This document shows, piece by piece, positions 38,659-47,053 of a DNA stretch of 64,000 nt. Positions within the stretch are counted from its first letter, which is position 1. Every line of letters starts with the position of its first letter. Source of the DNA: Eggerthella timonensis (GTDB lineage: Bacteria; Actinomycetota; Coriobacteriia; Coriobacteriales; Eggerthellaceae); contig NZ_FXXA01000002.1 of NCBI RefSeq assembly GCF_900184265.1, positions 1,324,918-1,388,917 on the forward strand. Direction: 5' to 3'. The notes under the pieces are model-generated. The model saw only the letters and a list, made by a program, of their open reading frames with translations, had not been told where the DNA came from and did not search any database. The translations under genes and the position numbers were made by a program.

Positions 38659-40851
38659 CTACGAGGATTGCTCGGGCGTGTCTGGGTGACTTCTGCAGGC
38701 GATGACCTGCACGTCGCCTCCTTCGATGCGGTACACCAGCAGGTGATCGTCGGCGATGCGCCGCGCCCAGAGCGACGAATCCCCCCGCTTCACGGGCCGT
38801 GGCTCGCCGAGCCCCACGTCCGCACCATCTTCCTCGATGCTCTCGATCAGCGTCTTGATGCGCTGGCGGACGGTGTCGTCCTGGCTCCTCCAAGCGCGGT
38901 AGTCCTCCCAAGCTTCGGGGGCCCATACCCTGATCTTGTCGTTCGATTCGTGCATGACTCCCCGGCCTTCGTCGAGGGCCGCCACATTGCTATCGATGCG
39001 GGCGAGGTCTTCGGCGCTGTACGCCACTTCGACGGGCAGCCCGAGCGGAAGCTGGCCTTCCTCGACCGCTTTTTTGGCGAAGATGAGGAACGCCGTGGAA
39101 ACGTCGATGCCCAGGTTCTTGCACATCGCCTCCAGCTGCTCCAGCGTTGGGGTGTCGAGGGGGACGTTGACCATGCTCATGCCCATGTCGTCCATCATGG
39201 CGGCAAATCGCGTGTTCTCGAGAGCCACATGCTCCTTGCGGGGAGCGCCTGCGGCAGGCGGAAGGACTTCGCTCGGTACGGGGAGCGCGCGTTCCTTCGA
39301 AGGGGCTTGCGCGTCATCGTCCTCGGTGATCTTCAACCCCTTGGGGATGAGCTTCCGCACGACGATGGCCGACACCAGGATGACGATGCCGCCCACGATG
39401 CAGGTCACGACGAGGGACTCGTTGAACGCCTCAGCGCCGCGCTTGAGCAGCTCGGGCAGCCCGTACGCGTTGCCGATCTCCGTCGTCGCGGCGAACGACT
39501 GCTTAGCCGCGTTGATGGCCTGTCCGTCCAAGCCCATGGCGCGCAGGGCGCCGGTGCCGAGTTCGGAGCGGTAGATGATGGAGGCGAGGCTTCCCAGAAT
39601 CGCAACGCCCAGCACGTTGCCCAGATCGTAAGAGATTTCCTGGAGACTGCCTGCGCTCGATGCCTTCTCCACCGGCGTTTCGGCCATGATGAGCGATGCG
39701 CCGATGGCCAGCGAGCCCGTTCCCAATCCTACCAGGCAGGTTGAGATGATGACGGGGGCGAGGGTGAGGTCGTCGCGGAAGAAGAACAGCATGAGCATGG
39801 CGCCTGCGGCCAGCACCAAGCCGCCGGCGACCACGTGCCGCGCCTGGTAGCGCATCGCGAGGGCCGCCGCTCCCAGGCTCGAGATCAAGGTGGCCACGGA
39901 CATGGGAATGAGGTGGATGCCCGATTCAAGCGTACCGTCGCCGTTGACCAGCTGCAGCCATTGGGCGAGCATGTACAGGAGCACGGCCAGGGCGAACGTG
40001 CATGCCATGGTGGCGATGACGCCGGCTGAGAACGTCTTGCTTTTGAACAGGGATAAATCGACGATGGGGTTTGGGGACTTCAGGCACCTGACGACGAACA
40101 CCACCATGAGGGCCAGACCGCCGAGCGCAGCCGCCACGCCCACGACATCGAAAGCCAGCTCGGCTGCGAGGTGCTTGATGCCCCACAGAAGCGCCGCCAT
40201 ACCGGCAAGGGCGAGGATCGAGCCCACAAGATCGAAGCGTCCGGGATTCTTGAGACGCACTTCGGGCATGGCGAAGATGCCGAGCAGGAAGGCGATACCG
40301 ACGAGGGGCACGTTCACGAGGAACGCCGAGTGCCAGTTGAAATGCTCAAGCAAAAATCCACCGATGAGCGGGCCGGCTGCCATGCCGATAGCGCTGATGG
40401 CCGACCACGCGGCAACGGCTATCGCGCGTTCCTTCGAATCCGTGAAGATGCTCCGGATCATAGATATGGTTATGGGCATGATCATCGCTCCGCCGATGCC
40501 CAGGAAGGCGCGGATGGCGATGAGCTGGCTTGCGTCGTTGATGAATACGACCAGGACGGAGCCGATGCCGAAGATGAGGAATCCTCCGAGGAGCATCTTC
40601 TTTCTGCCGAACCGGTCCGAGAGCGAGCTCGTGGCAACGAGGAATCCTGCCAGCACGAGCGAGTAGACGTCGACCGTCCAGAGAAGCTGATCCGATGTGG
40701 GACTGAGATCCCGGGTCAGCTCGGGCAGCGCGATGTTGAGGACGGTCAGGTCGATGGCGACCACGAACTGCCCCAGCAAGATCGCGATGAGAGCTGTCCA
40801 CAGGCGACCTTTCGAGATCGTCTGTGGTTTGATTACGATAGAGTCATCCAT
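38659..40851 (-). CDS. MFS drug exporter fused to RelB/DinJ-like and YoeB-like domains
   Basis: One uninterrupted 730-codon frame encodes three units. Residues 1-505 are a 14-helix DHA2-type exporter (motif A-like SDRFGRKKMLLGG at 78-90; LTVLNIALPEL; GPLIGGFLLEHFNW). Residues 552-632 match a DinJ/RelB antitoxin (NVPLDTPTLEQLEAMCKNLG, then KKAVEEGQLPL). Residues 633-724 match a YoeB toxin (WAPEAWEDYRAW, LWARRIADDHLLVYRIE, IACRSH). Against E. coli YoeB, catalytic Glu46, Arg65 and Tyr84 align with Arg685, Leu704 and Pro723; His83 is kept as His722. The toxin part is therefore probably inactive as an RNase. An AAGGAG and GTG (39228) sit at the transporter/antitoxin junction, so the DinJ-YoeB part may also be made separately. 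The lipoprotein gene is upstream in the same operon. Confidence 0.88.
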   Translation of the reverse strand: MDDSIVIKPQTISKGRLWTALIAILLGQFVVAIDLTVLNIALPELTRDLSPTSDQLLWTVDVYSLVLAGFLVATSSLSDRFGRKKMLLGGFLIFGIGSVLVVFINDASQLIAIRAFLGIGGAMIMPITISMIRSIFTDSKERAIAVAAWSAISAIGMAAGPLIGGFLLEHFNWHSAFLVNVPLVGIAFLLGIFAMPEVRLKNPGRFDLVGSILALAGMAALLWGIKHLAAELAFDVVGVAAALGGLALMVVFVVRCLKSPNPIVDLSLFKSKTFSAGVIATMACTFALAVLLYMLAQWLQLVNGDGTLESGIHLIPMSVATLISSLGAAALAMRYQARHVVAGGLVLAAGAMLMLFFFRDDLTLAPVIISTCLVGLGTGSLAIGASLIMAETPVEKASSAGSLQEISYDLGNVLGVAILGSLASIIYRSELGTGALRAMGLDGQAINAAKQSFAATTEIGNAYGLPELLKRGAEAFNESLVVTCIVGGIVILVSAIVVRKLIPKGLKITEDDDAQAPSKERALPVPSEVLPPAAGAPRKEHVALENTRFAAMMDDMGMSMVNVPLDTPTLEQLEAMCKNLGIDVSTAFLIFAKKAVEEGQLPLGLPVEVAYSAEDLARIDSNVAALDEGRGVMHESNDKIRVWAPEAWEDYRAWRSQDDTVRQRIKTLIESIEEDGADVGLGEPRPVKRGDSSLWARRIADDHLLVYRIEGGDVQVIACRSHPDTPEQSS

Positions 40852-40908
40852 AATAGGCGTACACCTTCCTTACGTGTTTCCGAATGCGTGCTCTCCTGTT
40901 CCTTGTCG

Positions 40909-41520
40909 CTACAGCTCGATGCTGTCCACCACGCTGTTGATGTCCACCTTGTCGCCCACGACGTTGATCTCGTAGATCGTGTCGGGCGCGACGACGTAGG
41001 CGGTTTTGAATTCGTAGGTTCGCTTCACTCCCTCGATGTCCTTGACGAAGCTGTACTCGTAAATCGTGACCTGGGCACCATCGATCACCTGGGACTTCTC
41101 CTTGTCGATGCTCCACGCGGATATGCCATGCTTCTTTTCGAGGTCGGCCTGCTTCGCTGCGATGGCTTCGGCAGCCGTACGGACGACGGGGTCGGCGGCC
41201 CCGGCCTCTTGCTCAGCGCCCGACTCCTCGACCGCGGGCGCGCTGGCCGCTTCCGGCTTCTCTGCGAGCTTCTCGTAGCTGACAACGAGGCTGTTACCCG
41301 TTTCGTCTTCGTCCAAATCGGCGTTGTCTTCCACGAAGCTGACCGTTCCTCGTGATTCGCCGTTGCCGTCGCTCGAGCTTTCGATCCAGGAGTTCGGAGC
41401 CTTGAACGCCATGCTTTGGACGCTCACCTCGCGATCCAGGCTCGCCCCGCAGCCGGCAAGCGCGCAAGCTGCGAACATGCTCAAGGCGAAAACGGCAACA
41501 ATAGGAATCTTTTTCTTCAT
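40909..41520 (-). CDS. small lipoprotein of unknown function, co-transcribed with the MFS gene
   Basis: The 203-residue protein has a signal peptide ending in LAGC (lipobox near residue 24) and a mature domain with a beta-rich start and end (YEYSFVKDIEGVKRTYEF, DTIYEINVVGDKV). The middle (about 88-115) is Ala/Glu-rich and probably flexible. The layout resembles small surface lipoproteins of the PsbP/DUF4367 kind, but I cannot name a family. It is the first gene of the TetR-controlled operon. A substrate-binding or membrane-stress role for the exporter is conceivable but not shown. Confidence 0.7.
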   Translation of the reverse strand: MKKKIPIVAVFALSMFAACALAGCGASLDREVSVQSMAFKAPNSWIESSSDGNGESRGTVSFVEDNADLDEDETGNSLVVSYEKLAEKPEAASAPAVEESGAEQEAGAADPVVRTAAEAIAAKQADLEKKHGISAWSIDKEKSQVIDGAQVTIYEYSFVKDIEGVKRTYEFKTAYVVAPDTIYEINVVGDKVDINSVVDSIEL

Positions 41521-41564
41521 CTTAATCGACCTCTTCTCTCTTCCGAAACCGGTACAACCCTTTT

Positions 41565-41627
41565 AATGTACTTATGTACATTTGGAAGCATAACACCGAG
41601 GAAGTTAATGTTCAAGTGTACATTAAC
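41565..41627. promoter_or_regulatory. two TetR operator palindromes
   Basis: AATGTAC-TTAT-GTACATT (41565-41582) and GTTAATGT-N8-ACATTAAC (41604-41627) are perfect dyads with related half-sites (AATGT/ACATT). They lie between the divergent lipoprotein and TetR starts, so the TetR protein likely controls both directions. Confidence 0.75.
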
Positions 41628-41690
41628 GAAATAATGGATTAGAATAGGAGTTCGCAAAGTGTTGGAGCGCGATCCGCGCAGGAGGTTTCC

Positions 41691-42296
41691 ATGAAAGAAG
41701 ACGGAGCGAAGCTCAGCGAATCGACGAAGAATCCAAAGAAGAGACGTGCGCCGCGCGATCCTGCCGGAAGAAAGCAGGCCATCGTCAACGCCGCCGCCGA
41801 TCTCATATCTCGCGAGGGAAGCAGCAAGATCACCAACCGGCGCGTGGCCGAGGAAGCCGGCGTTCCGTTGGGATCGACCACGCAGTATTTCAAGAGCATC
41901 GACGAGCTGCGGCGCGAGGGCTTGGCCGAGGTCGCTCGGAGGATCGAACGCGAATACGACGAGGTGTTCCTCGTTACTGAGCAGGGAAGCCGCGATGCGG
42001 CAGCGCTTGCGGAGGTCATCAACGAGTACCTCTCGGATCGCCATAGAGTGCACGCTGACGCCGCGCTCTACGCAGCGGCGATCGAAGATCCCGAGGTGGA
42101 GGACATAACGAGGAGTGCTTTCGAGTCGTTCTTGCGCAGATGCAGGCCGTTCATGGACGAGCAGCGTGCGAAAATCCTCTGCGCGTTCATGGAAGGCGCC
42201 ATGATCAACTCCTGTTTCATGGGCGTTCCCTACGACCGAGACACTATCCGAACAGCCGTCAACCTCATATTGGGAGACTCCGACGCGTCCTCTTAA
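41691..42296 (+). CDS. TetR/AcrR-family transcriptional regulator (MFS cassette)
   Basis: The 201-residue protein has a basic N-terminal extension. The TetR DNA-binding domain follows: RKQAIVNAAADLISREGSSKITNRRVAEEAGVPLGSTTQYFKS (about residues 27-69). A helical ligand domain makes up the rest. It is divergent from the lipoprotein/MFS operon with two palindromes between, a classic drug-inducible repressor arrangement. ATG 41691 has GGAGG upstream. It ends 1 bp before the second direct-repeat copy. Confidence 0.9.
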   Translation: MKEDGAKLSESTKNPKKRRAPRDPAGRKQAIVNAAADLISREGSSKITNRRVAEEAGVPLGSTTQYFKSIDELRREGLAEVARRIEREYDEVFLVTEQGSRDAAALAEVINEYLSDRHRVHADAALYAAAIEDPEVEDITRSAFESFLRRCRPFMDEQRAKILCAFMEGAMINSCFMGVPYDRDTIRTAVNLILGDSDASS

Positions 42297-42297
42297 G

Positions 42298-42367
42298 CCC
42301 GCACCGAGGCTCTGTGGACATTTGGTTGCTTCGGCGGGGGAGGGGGAGCGCGGCGGGCGCGCTTCGT
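42298..42367. repeat. direct repeat, copy 2 (right edge of MFS cassette, ffs upstream region)
   Basis: This is the second copy of the repeat that starts at 38551. It lies immediately before the TATACT -10 element (42369-42374) of the SRP RNA promoter and therefore supplies its -35 region. The first copy lies upstream of the LuxR promoter, so the cassette appears to have split an original LuxR/ffs intergenic region. Confidence 0.9.
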
Positions 42368-42403
42368 CTATACTGATGCTTCGCATGCGCGAGCATGCTT
42401 TAC

Positions 42404-42512
42404 GAGTATCTCGGATGGGCCGGGGCGGCGCCATGTTCCGAACCTGGTCAGGTCCGGGAGGAAGCAGCCATAAGGGACCGCTGGCGAGCGCCCCTGCCTA
42501 TCCGGGATACTT
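42404..42512 (+). ncRNA. ffs: signal recognition particle RNA, small bacterial type (4.5S)
   Basis: The conserved SRP domain IV is present (ACCTGGTCAGGTCCGGGAGG then AAGCAGCC, about 42441-42468). The ends can pair: GTATCTCGGAT near 42406 with ATCCGGGATAC ending at 42510. The RNA binds Ffh for co-translational membrane targeting. The -10 TATACT is at 42369-42374, so the primary transcript may start near 42381 and be processed. Confidence 0.93.
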
Positions 42513-42513
42513 T

Positions 42514-42542
42514 GTTTCGCTTGGCCTTCCGGCCAAGCGAAA
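42514..42542 (+). terminator. hairpin after SRP RNA
   Basis: GTTTCGCTTGGCC pairs with GGCCAAGCGAAAC around a TTCC loop. The stem is very stable, but no T run follows. Confidence 0.65.
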
Positions 42543-42556
42543 CGGCTCGACGCTGC

Positions 42557-42657
42557 GAAGGGCTGCGGCACCGAATCTTGCCCCTTTCACGCTTGCCCTC
42601 ACGTGCCGAAGCACGCTCGGCCGCGCGACGGGGCAATCTCCGGCACCGCAGCCCTTC
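42557..42657 (+). other. ~100-nt structured element between ffs and dedA
   Basis: GAAGGGCTGCGG (42557-42568) pairs with CCGCAGCCCTTC (42646-42657), and inside it TTGCCCC (42579-42585) pairs with GGGGCAA (42630-42636). The result is a long two-part hairpin with a branched-looking interior. It could be a dedA leader, a further small RNA or an inserted palindromic element. I do not recognise an RNA family. Confidence 0.5.
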
Positions 42658-42711
42658 TCGCTGACATGGCTGGACCGGTGGTTTGACAACCTGTGGCACT
42701 GAAGGGCATTC

Positions 42712-43386
42712 ATGGACATCATCAACTTCTTCGTCAATCTGCTCAGCGACCCGCGCGGGGCGATTGCCGGCTGGATCATCGCGCTGGGCCCCCTCTGGGT
42801 GTACTCGCCGCTGTTCCTCATCGTGTTCGTGGAGACGGGCCTCGTGTTCTTCCCCTTCCTGCCCGGCGATTCGCTGCTGTTCGCAGCCGGCGTGTTCTCG
42901 GCCGACGGCGGCGGCCTGAACATCTGGGCCACGCTCATCGTGTTCTACGTCGCGGCCATTTTGGGCAACACCTCGAACTACTGGATCGCCCGCTTCTTCG
43001 GCAAGCGCATCATCGACTCCGGCAAGGTGAAGGCGCTCACGCCCGAGCGCATGGCCAAGCTCGACCACTTCTTCGCGAAGTTCGGCGGCCTGACCATCGT
43101 CATCACGCGCTTCATGCCGTTCTTCCGCACGTTCGCCCCGTTCATTGCCGGCACCGGCCACATGAATTTCGGCAAGTTTACGCTGTTCAACTGCATCGGC
43201 GGCATCGCGTGGGTCAGCCTGTTCGTGCTGGTGGGCTACTTCTTCGGCGGCATTCCCGTGGTGCAGGAGCACTTCGAGGTCATCGTGCTGGGCATCGTGG
43301 CCGTGTCGGTGGCGCCGGCCATCATCGGGGCCGTCAAAGCGGCGATGAGCGCTCGCAAGGCGAAGAAGGTCAACGCCGACGCATAA
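42712..43386 (+). CDS. DedA/SNARE-associated family membrane protein
   Basis: The 224-residue integral membrane protein has the DedA landmarks: FVETGLVFFPFLPGDSLLFAAG (about residues 40-61), the re-entrant GNTSNYWIARFFGKR (about 85-99), and FMPFFRTFAPFIAGTGHMNFGKF (about 134-156), with the conserved Arg. Family members flip polyprenyl or phosphatidyl lipids or help maintain proton motive force. ATG 42712 has GAAGGG upstream. It precedes dnaX in the core gene block. Confidence 0.92.
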   Translation: MDIINFFVNLLSDPRGAIAGWIIALGPLWVYSPLFLIVFVETGLVFFPFLPGDSLLFAAGVFSADGGGLNIWATLIVFYVAAILGNTSNYWIARFFGKRIIDSGKVKALTPERMAKLDHFFAKFGGLTIVITRFMPFFRTFAPFIAGTGHMNFGKFTLFNCIGGIAWVSLFVLVGYFFGGIPVVQEHFEVIVLGIVAVSVAPAIIGAVKAAMSARKAKKVNADA

Positions 43387-43442
43387 GGTGCGCGGCGTGC
43401 ACGATCAAGGTGAAAGCAAACGCGAGATTGTGAGCATGCACG

Positions 43443-45596
43443 ATGGCAGAGGCACTCTATAGAAAATACCGCCCGCAGATCTTCGAAGACGTGGTGGGCC
43501 AGGAACATATCGAACGCACGATCAAGAACGCGATCGAGCAGGACAAGGTGAGCCACGCCTACCTGTTCACGGGTCCGCGCGGCACCGGCAAGACCACCAC
43601 TGCGCGCCTGCTGGCGAAGGCGCTGCTGTGCGAGCACGGCCCCACGCCCGAGCCCGACGGCACGTGCGACGACTGCGTGATGATCGCGAACGGCGAGCAT
43701 CCCGACGTGTACGAGCTGGACGCCGCGTCGCGCACCGGCGTGGAGAATGTGCGCGAGGAGATCATCGGGCGCGTGCAGTTCGCCCCCACGCGCGGGCGCT
43801 ACAAGATCTACATCATCGACGAGGTCCACATGCTGTCGACGGCGGCGTTCAATGCGCTGTTGAAGACGCTCGAGGAGCCGCCGAGCCATGTCGTGTTCAT
43901 CCTGGCCACCACCGATCCGCAGAAGGTGCCCGAGACCATCCACTCGCGCTGCCAGCGCTTCGACTTCCGCCGCATCTCGGCCGAATCCATCGTATCGCGC
44001 CTCGGCGCCATCTGCGTGTCCGAGGATGTGGAGTTCGAGGGCGAGGCGCTCGACCTGATCGCGCACCGCGCCGAAGGAGGCATGCGCAACGCGCTGACCT
44101 CGCTCGAGCAGCTCATCGCGTTCGGCGAGGGCAAGGTGACGATGGAGGTGGCCGAACGGCTGCTGGGATCCATCGACACGAACGATCTGGCCGAGATCGT
44201 GCGGGCCATCGGCACGCGCGACGTGGCGTCGTGCTTCCGCTGGACGGCCGAATACGTGGAGACGGGCGCCGACCTCGCGCAGTTCACGCGCGACCTGGCC
44301 GAGCATATGCGCAACATGTACGTGATGTCGCTGGCGGGCGCCGACGTGGCGCTCGACGTGGGCGAGACCGTGCGCCGCGAGCTGGCGAGCGAGCTGTCGC
44401 TGTTCGGGCCCGACCGGCTGGCGCGGCTGCTGGGCGTGCTGGGCGATCTGTCGGCCGAGCTGAAGACGTCGACGAACCCGCGCCTGTCGTTCGAGATCGC
44501 GCTCACCCGCATGGTGCGTCCCGATTCGGATCTGACGCTGGAAGCGCTCGCCGAGCGCATCGAGGCGCTGGAGAGCGGGCATTCCGCGGTGGCGCACGTG
44601 ACCGGCGGCGGGGTTGCCGCGGCGGCAAGCGCTGCACCGGCTCAGGCGCCGGTTGCTGCGGCCCCCGCCCCCCAACCGGCCGCGGCCCCCGCTCCCGGTC
44701 ATGCGCCGACGGAGAACCCCGGTCATGCGCCGACGGAGAACCGTGTCGCGACGGCGGGTGTTGCGCCGATGCAAGCGGCGCCGACCCCGCAGGCTGCACC
44801 GCCGGTGCGGCAAGAGGCGCAGCCTGCGCCTGCTCCGCAGGTCGCTTCGCCGACGCCGTCGCAGGCGAGCGGGCCTGCTCCCGCCCCGGCCGGCGCCCCC
44901 ACTGACCAGCTGAAGGCGAGCTTGCAGAACCCCGCCGCGTTGCAGCGGGTATGGCAGGCGGCGCTGGCGACGCTCAAGAAGAACAAGGCCGCCTACGGCG
45001 TGCTGTTCCTCAACACGAAGGCGGTGTACGACGCGGACAAGGGGACGCTGATCATCGAGTTCCCGGCCGAGAACTCGTTCGCGTTCAAGGCGGTGCAGAA
45101 ACCCGACGTGCAGGAGGCCGTGTCGGTGGCGCTCACGCAGGCATGCGGCGAGTCGCTGCACTTCGCCTACGCGCAGGGCGGCGCGGTTGCCACGGCTTCG
45201 GCGTCGGCGGCGGTTCCCGCGTCGGCTCCGCGTCCTGCGCCCGCGCCGGCTTCGCGTCCGCAGGTGCAGCAGGCGGCCCCGGCTCCGAGGCCGGCGCCGA
45301 CTCCCGCGCCCGCTCCCCGCCCGGCCGCGGTTCCCGACTACGACATTCCCCCGTACGAGGACGAAGTGGTTCCGTACGACGACGGCTTCGTCTCGTCATC
45401 CCCGGCCCCGGTTCCCGCCGCGACCCCCGCGCCCGCGCCGGCTGCGACGCCCGCGCCGACGCCTGGGCCCGCACCGGTCGATACGCGCACGTCGGCGACG
45501 CCGGCGCCTGCGGGCACCCAGTCACCCGAGGAGCTGCAGGCCATTCTGGCCGCCGGCTTCGGCGATGGCGTGCGCGTCGAAGAAGTGAGAGAATAG
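43443..45596 (+). CDS. dnaX: DNA polymerase III subunit gamma/tau
   Basis: The 717-residue clamp-loader ATPase starts MAEALYRKYRPQIFEDVVGQ and has Walker A GPRGTGKTT (residues 44-52), zinc-site Cys around 63-78, and Walker B IYIIDEVHML (about 122-131) followed by the sensor region. Past residue 390 it has two long Pro/Ala-rich, probably disordered linkers around a small folded unit (about 480-580), as in tau. A short exact tandem duplication (GHAPTENPGHAPTEN) lies in the first linker. No programmed-frameshift slippery site was evident. It is followed by ybaB and recR, the standard order. Confidence 0.96.
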   Translation: MAEALYRKYRPQIFEDVVGQEHIERTIKNAIEQDKVSHAYLFTGPRGTGKTTTARLLAKALLCEHGPTPEPDGTCDDCVMIANGEHPDVYELDAASRTGVENVREEIIGRVQFAPTRGRYKIYIIDEVHMLSTAAFNALLKTLEEPPSHVVFILATTDPQKVPETIHSRCQRFDFRRISAESIVSRLGAICVSEDVEFEGEALDLIAHRAEGGMRNALTSLEQLIAFGEGKVTMEVAERLLGSIDTNDLAEIVRAIGTRDVASCFRWTAEYVETGADLAQFTRDLAEHMRNMYVMSLAGADVALDVGETVRRELASELSLFGPDRLARLLGVLGDLSAELKTSTNPRLSFEIALTRMVRPDSDLTLEALAERIEALESGHSAVAHVTGGGVAAAASAAPAQAPVAAAPAPQPAAAPAPGHAPTENPGHAPTENRVATAGVAPMQAAPTPQAAPPVRQEAQPAPAPQVASPTPSQASGPAPAPAGAPTDQLKASLQNPAALQRVWQAALATLKKNKAAYGVLFLNTKAVYDADKGTLIIEFPAENSFAFKAVQKPDVQEAVSVALTQACGESLHFAYAQGGAVATASASAAVPASAPRPAPAPASRPQVQQAAPAPRPAPTPAPAPRPAAVPDYDIPPYEDEVVPYDDGFVSSSPAPVPAATPAPAPAATPAPTPGPAPVDTRTSATPAPAGTQSPEELQAILAAGFGDGVRVEEVRE

Positions 45597-45662
45597 CGCG
45601 ACAGATATTCCGCCGCACGTATGCGGCATATGCAAAACGACCATGATAGATAGGAGACGACG

Positions 45663-46007
45663 ATGTCGAAACGAGGCGGTTTTCCCGGCGGCGGTGGCGG
45701 CAACATGGGCGCCATGATGAAGCAGGCGCAGAAGATGCAGGCCGAGCTGGCGAAGGCTCAGGAAGAGATCAAGGACATGACGTTCGAGGCCACTGCCGGC
45801 GGCGGCATGGTGAAGGTCGTGGCCACCGGCGACATGGCCGTGCAGAGCATCGTCATCGACCCCGAGGCCGTGGATCCCGAGGATGTCGAGATGCTGCAGG
45901 ATATGGTGGCCGCTGCCGTGAACGAGGCGTTGCGCGGCGTGTCCGAGCTGAGCTCCCAGCGCCTGAATGCCGCCACGGGCGGCATGAGCATCCCGGGCCT
46001 CATGTAG
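45663..46007 (+). CDS. YbaB/EbfC-family nucleoid-associated protein
   Basis: The 114-residue protein has the compact YbaB fold: a helical [19 protein letters not shown] start (about residues 19-37), then strands [28 protein letters not shown]. It binds DNA without sequence specificity as a dimer. It lies between dnaX and recR as in most bacteria. ATG 45663 has TAGGAGACG upstream. Confidence 0.95.
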   Translation: MSKRGGFPGGGGGNMGAMMKQAQKMQAELAKAQEEIKDMTFEATAGGGMVKVVATGDMAVQSIVIDPEAVDPEDVEMLQDMVAAAVNEALRGVSELSSQRLNAATGGMSIPGLM

Positions 46008-46029
46008 AGCGGTTCGGAAGAATACGATC

Positions 46030-46626
46030 ATGTACGCTGCGCCGTCCATCCAGAAGCTGCTCGACGAGCTGGAACGCTTGCCGGGCGTCGGGCCGAAGTC
46101 GGCGCAGCGTATCGCGTACTGGATCCTCAACACCGACAAGGCGACGGCGCTGCGCCTGTCCGAGGCCATCGCCGAGGTTAAGGAGACCGTGCGCTTCTGC
46201 TCACGCTGCTTCAACTACGCCGAGGGCGAGCTGTGCGAGATCTGCCAGTCGTCGAAGCGCGACGCGAGCATCATCTGCGTGGTAAGCGAGCCGCGCGACA
46301 TCCCGCCCATCGAGCGCACCGCCGTCTACAACGGCGTGTACCACGTGTTGGGCGGGGCGCTTTCGCCCATGGAGGGCATCGGCCCCGACGAGCTGCACAT
46401 CGCCGAGCTCATGAAGCGCCTCGCGTCCGACGAGGTGCGCGAGGTGGTGCTGGCCACGAACCCCAACGTAGAGGGCGAGACCACGGCCACCTACCTCGCC
46501 CGGCTCATCAAGCCGCTCGGCATCGCCGTCACCCGTCCCGCCAGCGGCCTGCCCGTCGGCGGCGACCTCGAGTTCGCCGACGAGGTGACCCTCGGCCGCG
46601 CCATCGAGGCCAGGCGGCCGCTGTAG
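46030..46626 (+). CDS. recR: recombination mediator RecR
   Basis: The 198-residue protein has an N-terminal helix-hairpin-helix, [20 protein letters not shown] (about residues 13-32), a Cys4 zinc site [16 protein letters not shown] (about 57-72), and a Toprim domain with [10 protein letters not shown] and [22 protein letters not shown]. It acts with RecO/RecF to load RecA at gaps. Confidence 0.97.
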   Translation: MYAAPSIQKLLDELERLPGVGPKSAQRIAYWILNTDKATALRLSEAIAEVKETVRFCSRCFNYAEGELCEICQSSKRDASIICVVSEPRDIPPIERTAVYNGVYHVLGGALSPMEGIGPDELHIAELMKRLASDEVREVVLATNPNVEGETTATYLARLIKPLGIAVTRPASGLPVGGDLEFADEVTLGRAIEARRPL

Positions 46627-46655
46627 GGAGCCCCGCTGCGAGTGAGGGCGTGCCA

Positions 46656-46846
46656 ACGGATTTCCGATTCGTGGCAGTTTTCGACGGAAATACGTCGAAT
46701 GAGAGGGCGAAATGGCGCTTTCCAAGCAATTCATGTTTCGCGCTTTTCCATCGCCCCAGCTCAACGGCGTGGGCGAAAAGGCTCCGCTTCCAACGCTGGG
46801 AATCGATGACGGATTTCCGTCGAAAACTGCCACGAAACCGGACTTC
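46656..46846. mobile_element. MITE-like element with 24-bp terminal inverted repeats
   Basis: A 24-bp arm, starting TTCGTGGCAGTTTTCGACGG (46668-46691), is repeated exactly in inverse at 46813-46836. A direct ACGGATTTCCG copy lies at the left side and just inside the right arm. The 169-bp unit has no coding capacity and a partly self-complementary interior (GCGAAATGGCGC and similar). No transposase is nearby, so it would be non-autonomous. An alternative is a large structured RNA. Confidence 0.6.
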
Positions 46847-46950
46847 TTAGACACGGAACCGACGCGCAGCACCTGCGCACGGAGCCGGTGCGCGGAACGG
46901 CGATGCGCCATGCCCGTGCCGCGGCGGCTCTTCCGGAGCGGCTCCGGGCA

Positions 46951-47053
46951 TAAAAAATGGGACGCGAACGTCCCAAAGAAAGACAAAGGGTTCTGCCCCC
47001 TCCAAAAAACAGAACCCTTATCTTTACCGAAGCATCAAAGCCTCTGTAAATGC
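46951..47053 (-). ncRNA. candidate small RNA upstream of a strong minus-strand terminator
   Basis: On the minus strand a TTGTGA -35 (47085-47090), an 18-bp spacer and a perfect TATAAT -10 (47061-47066) predict a start near 47053. The ~100-nt transcript would contain a 10-bp hairpin AAGGGTTCTG/CAGAACCCTT (46986-47019) whose loop carries GGAGGGGG. It ends in a textbook terminator, TGGGACG-TTCG-CGTCCCA plus TTTTTT (46952-46975). No ORF is present. It could instead be a leader or the tail of the LuxR transcript, but the independent promoter argues for its own RNA. Confidence 0.5.

Noticed and set aside
44695-44745. Short tandem repeat inside dnaX (GHAPTEN twice) considered as a mobile insertion
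   Set aside because: It is an in-frame 24-bp slippage-type duplication in a disordered Pro/Ala linker, with no mobile-element signs.
43443-45596. Programmed frameshift in dnaX producing a short gamma form
   Set aside because: No A-rich or T-rich slippery heptamer with a following stem was seen near the end of the ATPase region.
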